Source of the DNA: Cryptomeria japonica
Taxonomy: Eukaryota > Streptophyta > Pinopsida > Cupressales > Cupressaceae
DNA: 64,000 nucleotides
Direction: 5' to 3'
Assembly (NCBI RefSeq): GCF_030272615.1
Contig: NC_081407.1
Coordinates: 150,661,744 to 150,725,743, forward strand
The position numbers and the translations under genes were made by a program. The notes under the pieces were generated by a model. That model had not been told where the DNA came from, did not search any database, and was given only the letters and a program-made list of their open reading frames with translations. This document shows positions 56,692 through 64,000 of this stretch, one piece after another (position 1 is the stretch's first letter; the number at the start of each line of letters is the position of its first letter).

Positions 56692-58288
56692 TGATAACTC
56701 AATGATGAACCACTAGTACCAAACCAGTACTGAGAGGGGGGGGGTGAATCAGTATAAACACAAATACAGTCCAAAACCAGTTTGACAACAAATACTCTAA
56801 ATGACTAATAAACGGGGATACCGGTAAAACAGAGTGCAACCGGTAACATCCAGTACAGCTCAATCAGTCATCAACTGGTCACTCAATAAGCTTTCCTCTT
56901 AGCTCAATACTATAGTATCATTAGATTCTCATGCATAAACAGGTAAACTTATTTGTTAGATCTTCACAATAGTGAGTTCAATATGTTTTATAGACAGGCA
57001 TAAAACATAGAACCTTCATGTGCTTAACAGATAAAACAAAGCATCACAAGACAAAAACATTTCACATGACACACATATTTTCACGTGGAAACCCAACTGG
57101 GAAAAACCATGGTGGGGATGAATACCCACAAGTTGCTTTTTGAACTCTTTAGAAGTCCGCTCTGTTAGGAGCCTTGTCCGGTTAAGGACATTACAATAGG
57201 TTCTCGTAGGAACCGATCCTGTTAGGAATCACCCGGTTAAGGGTTAAACCCGTTAGGGTCACCTTATTAGAGGATTTCAAGAACTTAATACTTGAAAGGA
57301 TCTCCTAAGCTTCTCTAGCTTCTCAAAACTCATTAGCCTCGAGTTACCCAATTAAGGGCTTTGAAACAAGTCAGTTAAGACCACCCAATTTAAGGGATTT
57401 TGAATCAAGCCAGTTAAGGCTACCCTGTTAGGGGATTTTACAATTGTTGAAGTGGTTAGAGATCAACAGGTATTACAATGATCTGTTAATAGCACTTAAT
57501 GCTAATATAGATCCGTTTAGGCTCCTCTTTTCCTTCTGCACATTCACTTTGCAGGTATCTCTTCTCTCCTTTGGTCTGGCAAGAATCACGTATCACTTTC
57601 CTTGGATACACACTCACAACTTTTGCCAACAACCTCAGAAAGTAACCCAACATCGACCTTATAGGAAACATACAGGTCGGTAGCAAAAACCCTAAACCTG
57701 TTAGGTTAAGCAATTCAAACGGTTCGATCCTAACCGTTGAATCACAATGCATTAAATGCAACAGTCTTGAATCGATCTTAAGACATTCTCCATCGTCCAT
57801 TATCCACTATTTTCATGGCGGCTGATAACCCATCATGCGTTATCACCGTTTGACAGACTTCGCACATCCTGAGGTAGATAGGAATAGTCATCTTCATGCA
57901 AGATCCTTCACGCACACAGAGCTTACGTGGCAACACGATCTGTCCTCCATCATACTGCTAACTCATCACACAAAGATCACCGATTGAGTCACACAGACTC
58001 GAGGTATTCCAACCGGAAACCCTGAAGTGGAAGCTACCTACCAACCGATAGTCATACAATGCTTCCATGTGCCAGTTCCCATAACTACATGCCGGTTCAC
58101 CTCGAACAAATATGCCGCTTCACTTTGGCATATAAACCGGTTCATACATATGCCGGTTCCTCTCTTTCTTCACCTATCACATGTGCCGGTTCACACCATG
58201 TCTCATATTGACATCAATGACAACATACATATCATTATGTCTTCATGCCGGTTTACATAATGCCATGTTGATTCACATAATGCCAACA
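56692..58288 (-). repeat. Solo LTR of the element 4 family, 1.6 kb
   Basis: Starts TGATAACTCAATGATG and ends ATGCCAACA in plus orientation, matching both ends of the element 4 LTR (42656-44157). A perfect target duplication ACATC lies at 56687-56691 and 58289-58293. It has a run of nine G (56736-56744) and a short telomere-type aaaccctaaacc at about 57688. No internal region, so it probably formed by LTR-LTR recombination. Confidence 0.9.
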
Positions 58289-58293
58289 ACATC

Positions 58294-59330
58294 CAATGGC
58301 TACTCCAAGCATGGTGGCTTCAAGTGATGCGGGAGCATCGGTGTAGTTCTTACCGGTTGAGCAGTTAGCAATGGAATTGCTTGGAGATCGTGGCAGATCT
58401 TCATGTTTGAGAGTTTAGCATTGTGGTTTTGGATTTATTCCCTTGTGTTGATTGTCTTTGTCTTGTTTGAGTTTCATGGCATTTGGATTTAATCCCCGTG
58501 AGATATCGATTTCGATATTGGTCTGGTTGATATGTTCTTACCGGTTAGTCTTGCAGTGTGTTGAGAAAAGTTGGATCGGGTTGTGGTTGATCTTTGTGAC
58601 TTGTGGATCGTTGATTTATGTTTCTTGAGTCTTTTCCGATGTTCTCGGAAGACCGCGTGATGTTATATGCATTTTTGAAGTTGTTCTTAGTGATTTGAGC
58701 CTACATGTTACCGTTAGCACGTTTCATTAACTAGTTGGTCTTTGGGCGGACTTGATTAAGTTATTATTATTTGCGGACGGTATAAATAGAAGTTTACGAA
58801 TCATTTGAAGATATAGAAAATAGAAGATAGAAGATTGAAGTTCGAGATCAAGCAAGATGTAGTTTCCAGAGAGATTCTAGTCCGGGGAGACTGAAGTCAG
58901 GATGGCTGAGGTCCGGATCAGTGCAGATTGTTACCGGAGACCTATTCGTCGAGCAGAAGATATGCAGATCTTAGATTTGTATATTGATTCCAACGAGATT
59001 CTGGTCCGGGGAGACTTAAGTCGGGATGGTTGAAGTCTGGATCAGTGCAGAACAGTGGAAGTTATTATCGGATGGTGATTTTTTGAGAGGATGATTTGTG
59101 GATCATATATCTAAGTTGTAAGAGTTGCTTTGTAATCATGGGTTGCGGTCCAGCATGTGGCATATGCAATTCTTCAGACTGTAATAAGAATTGTTCATAT
59201 TGTTTACCTGTTGTGTATTCTGTGATGTTATCGGTTGTTCTTTCTGCTTTATCTGGTGTTTTTTTACCGGTTACCGATATATCTTGCATGGTGTTTGTGT
59301 TAGGCTGCAAGGATGGGATGTCCTTCATTT
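58294..59330 (+). repeat. Gypsy-type LTR-like block, plus orientation
   Basis: A TATA box (tataaata) at 58781 is followed by a leader with a ~57-base direct repeat (58871-58927 and 58995-59050, core gagattct.gtccgggga). It is in the opposite orientation to the adjoining gypsy coding region, so it is probably a separate element fragment. Ends unresolved. Confidence 0.5.
58781..58788 (+). promoter_or_regulatory. TATA box of LTR-like block
   Basis: TATAAATA preceding a short purine-rich leader. Confidence 0.45.
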
Positions 59331-60219
59331 GATCTCCCTTGATGGTCTCAGTCATAGGGTTACAAACTGAACTGAAATTTCTAATGAATTTCTGGTAAAA
59401 ACTAGCCAATCCATGAAATGATCTCACCTCTCTAATTCTTTCTGGTGTAGGCCAATCAACAATTGCTTTCACTTTCTCTGGGTCCATCTTCAAACCATCC
59501 TCAGATATCACAAATCCCAAATAGACTAACTCATCCTTCATGAAAGTACACTTCTTGATATTGATTAGTAACTTTTCTTCTCTCAACCTTTGCAAAACTT
59601 GTCTCAACTGCAACAAATGTTCCTCTTTTGTCTTACTGAAAATCAGAATGTCATCCAAATATACAATAACAAACTTACCCAATAATTTCTTCAATACCTC
59701 ATTCATCAGCCTCGTGAAAGTACTTGGTGCATTAGTCAACCCAAAAGGCATCACCAACCATTCATACAAGTCTTCATTTGTCTTGAATGTTATCTTCCAC
59801 TCATCTCCTTCTCTGGTCCTGATTTGATGATATCCATTCTTGAAATCTATCTTTGTAAAGTATTTTGCTCCACTCAAACAATCCATTATGTCATCCATCT
59901 TAGGCAAAGGAAACTGGTATTTCATCGTGATCTTGTTTATTGCTCTGGAATTAGTACACATTCTCCACTCTCCAATCTTCTTAGGTTCTAATATTGTTGG
60001 TACTGCACAAGGGCTCAGACTTTTCCTGATCAAACCTTTCTTCAACAACTCCTGTCCTTGTCTATTCAGCTCTTCATTCTTCGTCGGTGTCATCCGATGT
60101 GTAGCTTTTTTAGGCAAACTAGCTCCGGGAACCAAGTCCATGCAATGACTAATACTTCTCATAGGTAACAATCCATCAGGTACATTATCTGAAATGATGT
60201 TTTCATATTCTATCAACAA
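59331..60219 (-). pseudogene. Gypsy reverse transcriptase
   Basis: Open from 60219. VPGASLPKKATHRMTPT and SPCAVPTILEPKKIGEWRMC precede the palm motifs YFTKIDFKNGYHQI, MPFGLTNAPSTF and catalytic FVIVYLDDILIFS. The thumb region (YLGFVISEDGLKMDPEKV) and connection (SFHGLASFYQKFIRNFS) follow. The frame technically runs on to 59065, but the part beyond PMTETIKGD lies in unrelated LTR-like DNA. RNase H is missing. The active-site YLDD is intact. Confidence 0.9.
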
Positions 60220-60534
60220 ATATTTTATCTCTTCCGGTTGTTCTTCTTTCAGTTATGGTTTCTCAGTCTTCTTAGGAATTAAGGCAAAACACACATTCTC
60301 ATGTCTCAATCCATCCAGGAATTTCCTTCCATCTACCAAACAGATTCTAGCATTCGTACAGACTTCATTCTTCAAAGGTTCCTCTAAGGGGAACAAGGTT
60401 TCTTCATCCCATTGGCCACAATAGTGTATTTATTCTTCCTCCCGTCATGTACTGCCTATCTATCAAACTGCCAAGGTCTACCCAACAAAAGATGACAAAT
60501 ATCCATAGGCATAATATCACAGAAGAACATCATG

Positions 60535-60864
60535 TTAATTCCCAATTTTCAATTTCACCAAACATTGCTCACTTACTAACAACTTATGTTCATCCCGAAT
60601 CCATGCTATCTGATAAGGCTTAGGGTGTTTCAATCTCTCCAAATTCAACTTATTCACCATCTCTTCAGAAACAAGATTATTTGAACTACCACTATCAATA
60701 ATAACTTTACAACACTTACCGGATACCTTACATCTGGTCTTGAACAAATTCTTCATCTGCAAGGGCTCTTCATCTCCTCCGCTATGACACAAAGCTCTCC
60801 TCATCATCAACAGTTCTCCATCTTCCAATTTATTGTCTGATCCGGTGGGGTTTTCTTCCACCAT
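60535..60864 (-). pseudogene. Gypsy aspartic protease
   Basis: KTRCKVSGKCCKVIIDSGSSNNLVS is the retropepsin active site (DSG) region of plant gypsy elements, with LNLERLKHPKPYQIAWI after it. The frame is open for 109 codons and then broken. The interval 60220-60534 carries the decayed link to the RT (CDIMPMDICHLLLGRPW). Confidence 0.85.
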
Positions 60865-60894
60865 TGTTGCTCTTTTGGTATTCTTTGTCTACTT

Positions 60895-61919
60895 ACACTC
60901 GAAAGCAGGATGTCCTTCTCCTCCACACTTATAGCAAGTTCCTCTAAATGTTCTCTTGTCTTGTCTTCCAAAATTTTCATTCCGGTAGCCATCTGGTTCT
61001 CTCCTCTGGTAGAAATTCTTATCATCCTTCCAAAATTGAATTACCTTCTTTGTTCACTTCCTTGTTCTTGTTCTGATCTGTACATGTTCCTCTACCTCTG
61101 GTATATCCTCTTCCTCCTTGAAATCTTCCTTCGGTAAACCTTCCACCTTTGCCTCTCTGCCTCTGCCCATGTCTTTTGTTTAGCTACTCTTCTACCTTTA
61201 GGGCATACTGGTAAGCCTCTTCAACACTCTCCAATTTGATCAAACTGAGTTAAGCTTGTATAGACATCCACAATCCATTCAAATATCTTGGAACTTGTTC
61301 AACTTCATCATCAACATGTCTAGATCTGATATTCAACTTGTAAAATGCTTCGGTGTATTCGTTCACTCTAGATTCCTTCTATCTCAAATTCTGCAACTTT
61401 CAAAACAGATTCACTTGATAATCAGCTGGCATAAACATTGATTTCAACTTAGCAATCATCTGATCCCATGTTTTAATCTTCTCTTTACCTCTTCTTTGTC
61501 TATCAACTTGCAAATGCTCCCACCAAAGAGATACATGACGTTTCAAATGGGTACTATTTCACCTTCCTCTCTTCTACAGTGTTTTCAAAATCAAAATAGT
61601 TCCCCATCTCTGAGATCCAATCCATCAATTCATCTGAATCCAACTTCCCATCATATTTCGATGGGGTAAAATGAGGTTTAGTATTTGTCCTACTCAAAAC
61701 CCTCAAAAACCTTTCCTCATTCGGATCAACCGCCGGTGGGTTTACTTATTATGTCGGGGCTTCTTCTCCTTAATCTTCACTTACATCTTCAATATGTCGG
61801 CCTCTTCTCTGGGCTATCTCCATGACTTCCAACCGAGCTGCTATACCTCGCAACATCTCCATCACAACAGGGTTTGCATTTCCACGTGCTCCACCTTTCC
61901 TAGCTCCTCTTTGCATCAT
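60895..61919 (-). pseudogene. Gypsy Gag with zinc knuckle
   Basis: Double ATG at 61919 (MMQRGARKGGARG), then EMLRGIAARLEVMEIAQRR. A retrotransposon Gag domain follows (KYDGKLDSDELMDWISEME-like, SLWWEHLQVDRQRRGKEKI, WDQMIAKLKSMFMPADYQ, VNEYTEAFYKLNIRS). Then come a Gly/Arg-rich tail and the zinc knuckle CYKCGGEGHPAFEC (about 60900-60945). At least six stops, so non-functional. Confidence 0.82.
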
Positions 61920-61985
61920 CGTTCACGCCAGTCCTCTGCAACTGCAAGTCAGATCCACAATCCGCCACCCTACAACAAAAATTTC

Positions 61986-63010
61986 AGGTGACATTGCATT
62001 ATCAAGGCTGGCTTTGGTGGTTATGGATCTCACACAGTCAAAAGACTATACCAGGTTGATAATTGGGGCCTTTGTTTACTCCTTTCTTTTCACTTGGGAA
62101 GAGCTCAATTTACAGTTAAACAAATATAATATTTTTGTTGGAGGTATCTGGTGGGGTGGTTTCCTGAATAAGGATTTATTTCCTTTTTAATTTAGTGCCA
62201 CATTTAGTTTTTCTCTCCTTCATATATGGGTTTGGATATTCTTCTCCACAACCCTTTCTTCAATGGATCCAACAACATGCCCTCCAAATTGGTGAGCCCT
62301 TGGCTACAATAGCAATGACAAAGTTTTATGCAGTCTGGGTTCTTAGGGAGCACACTTTGTTAGATCCACATGGAACACGTTTTGCACTCCCTCTTCCAAC
62401 AGATGACGCCTTGTCTCAAGAGTCTGACATTATTGCATGAGCAAAGCTCGAGAGGGTGTTGAATTAGGTTTGGTATTAATTGTCTCCCTACTGCAATTTT
62501 GTTGCCCCTTGTTCATACTTTGTATATTTTGTTGGAAATATTCTATTGTCCATAGTTGGGAAATATTAGTTGATGTGTTTTTAGTTTGGATATTGTAATA
62601 TGTATGTAGTCAAGTTATTTAATTGATGAGCTAAAAGGCTCTATAATGAATTGTTCATAAGGCACAATGCTTGTTGTAGGTTTTGCAAAAAACACAATTT
62701 TCTGCCCCAATAAGCCCTACCCACTCAATGTAAAAAATCACACTACCATTTCAACATTATTTAGCAAATTGGAAGGATTTTATAGTGGATTTGAAGATTA
62801 ATGGGAGTTGACTAAAATATAGAATGCAACACTTACAATGGATTTGTTGGCACTTGCACTTGTTCATCCTCTTTCTCCCTCCATTTTTTAATTTCCGGCT
62901 AACTGGATGCTTTGTGGGCGGCTTGGTATTTCAATTGATCCTTGCAGTCATTATGCAAATGGGGATTCCGTTGGGATTGCTTAAAGAACTGGATTATGCC
63001 TTCTAGTGTA
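61986..63010 (+). other. Unrecognised open stretches, possible gene remnants
   Basis: After a cag at 61985 the plus strand is open to 62190 (ISGDIALSRLALVVMDLTQ ... FVGGIWWGGFLNKDLF). A second frame at 62195-62440 reads GYSSPQPFLQWIQQHALQ and YAVWVLREHTLLDPHGTRF. These look more like real coding than random sequence, but I cannot name a family and see no clear splice pairing. Confidence 0.3.
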
Positions 63011-63460
63011 TCGTAGCCCCAACTCTCCGCTCATGCACACATGGGATTCAAATAATGAGCCAACTAGGCTATAGGTTCATTTTTATACTTTCAAAGAAAA
63101 TTTAAAATACAATTTGGGTCCAATTTGTTTCCTTCTTTTTAATTTTTATGTAAACTTGAAGAACAAAATGTCTACAAAACACTTTATTTGAACACCTCTA
63201 GAAGATATCAAGGCCTACAAACAATAATCTAATACTAATGCTACATTAGAAATTACTCTAACATTCTAGAATAATATGCACATTTCACTAAATTAATGTG
63301 TTGTAATATTATTTGTCCATTTTAGTTGGCTTTTGATTAAAGGTTTGTTCTAACATCTAATATCATGCAACATTTCCTTTAAGTAATCTCTTTAGTTTGC
63401 ATGAATAAACTTCTTCATAGCTTAAATATAAGATAGATATAAATATGTAAATATATGCCA
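63011..63460. other. No gene seen
   Basis: A/T-rich; nothing recognised. Confidence 0.4.
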
Positions 63461-63553
63461 AGTCAACAAGAGTAGATGGTGCAAAGTATCTAGTCAATAA
63501 GAGTAGATGGTGCAAAGTATCTAGTCAATAAGAGTAGATGGTGCAAAGTATCT
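63461..63553. repeat. 31-base tandem repeat, three copies
   Basis: Units at 63461-63491, 63492-63522 and 63523-63553, with core agagtagatggtgcaaag. Only one base differs between the first and the others. A partial fourth copy may follow (tctagatggtag). Confidence 0.9.
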
Positions 63554-63772
63554 AGATGGTAGATAAGGATATGATGATATGATTGAGTCTTTTAGCCACG
63601 AAGTCTTTTAATAATTCATGATTTTGGGTCTATTTTAAAATGGATAGTTTAAACAAGATTTTCTCTTCATATATGAATTATGGTCTTCAATGCATGTTTC
63701 ACAAGTAGGACATTTTAGTGCTATAAGCAATTTATAACAAATGGGTGGCCCTAGGAATTCTCATTTATTATG

Positions 63773-63931
63773 ATTAGGGTTAGGGTTAGTGTTTAAGGTA
63801 AGGTTTAGTTTGGGTTAGGGTTTAGGATTAGTTTTGAGATTATGGTTATAAGGGTTAAAATTTAGGTTTAGCATATTGTTAGGGTGAGGGTGAGAATTAT
63901 GGTTACGTTAGAGAGAGAGAGAGAGAGAGAG
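63773..63931. repeat. Degenerate telomere-like stretch and (GA)n microsatellite
   Basis: tagggttaggg, tttaggg and similar units cover 63773-63890 irregularly, followed by (GA)10 at 63911-63931. An interstitial telomere-like tract; it is not a chromosome end because unrelated sequence follows. Confidence 0.75.
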
Positions 63932-64000
63932 CATACTGGTTATTATTTTCATCCTTAAACCCGATGCTCGCTCTCAGGGGATGATCTAAACTTATTTTTG

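Larger units (their letters stand above)
59331..61985 (-). mobile_element. Ty3/gypsy element, internal part (gag, protease, RT), truncated
   Basis: Minus-strand order: Gag (61919-60895), protease (60864-60535), RT (60219-59331). The coding is lost just after the RT (PMTETIKGD), so RNase H and integrase are absent. No LTR in matching orientation is seen on either side. Many stops in Gag show age, but the RT frame is open. Confidence 0.85.

Noticed and set aside
59840-60148. Plus-strand 102-codon frame
   Set aside because: Antisense of the gypsy RT, which has all palm motifs on the minus strand.
63773-63890. Chromosome end
   Set aside because: The TTTAGGG-like units are irregular and unrelated sequence follows on both sides.
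1-64000. CRISPR arrays, bacterial operons, tRNA or rRNA genes
   Set aside because: No regular spacer arrays, no cloverleaf or rRNA signatures seen; direct repeats are LTRs or tandem repeats. TGGTATCAGAGC matches are primer-binding sites, not tRNA genes.

Overview
The window looks like intergenic DNA from a large, retroelement-swollen plant nuclear genome. Every strongly recognisable coding block belongs to a plant transposon class: Ty1/copia, Ty3/gypsy, a plant L1-like LINE with a DUF4283/CCHC ORF1, and a CACTA-like DNA transposon. No bacterial operon, tRNA or rRNA gene is visible. A conifer or other gymnosperm is plausible because of the deep nesting, long decayed LTRs and sparse host exons, but this is inference. 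The only host-gene candidate is a pair of exon-like blocks at 27848-28230.

Layout. (1) 1-16773 is dominated by an unusual element family (copies A, B, C and fragment D). It carries a long open frame (about 1,080 codons in C) that I do not recognise and no visible reverse transcriptase. B (+) and C (-) lie tail to tail; A (-) sits inside fragment D. Their outer ends share a TGTTGTG terminus followed by a short hairpin and a run of C. (2) 17701-26878 is a nest: a related LTR with a perfect 5-bp duplication (ATATC) holds a second LTR-like remnant, which holds a 6.05-kb Ty1/copia element (18254-24300, duplication CTAAT). That copia element has one frameshift and one internal stop. (3) 26884-34117 is mostly non-coding, with the host exon candidate and one more LTR (32544-33528). 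(4) 34118-47240 is a four-layer nest: a decayed minus-strand copia integrase gene is split by an ORF1-only LINE (15-bp duplication), the LINE by a plus-strand copia element (36421-47035), and that by a deleted minus-strand copia derivative (40858-44157). Removing the LINE and one duplication restores the outer reading frame. (5) 47261-55741 begins with old LTR-like DNA. It continues into a CACTA-like region whose minus strand carries, in order, a decayed SET domain, charged exon-like blocks and a Transposase_24-like exon. (6) 56692-58288 is a solo LTR (duplication ACATC). (7) 58294-61985 has a plus-oriented LTR next to a minus-strand gypsy gag-protease-RT. The right edge carries a 31-bp tandem repeat, degenerate telomere-like DNA and a GA microsatellite.

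Nothing here forms a working pathway; the genes are parts of transposons at different stages of decay. The two observations most worth following are the multicopy long-ORF family in 1-16773 and the SET-domain / Transposase_24 arrangement at 52500-55090.
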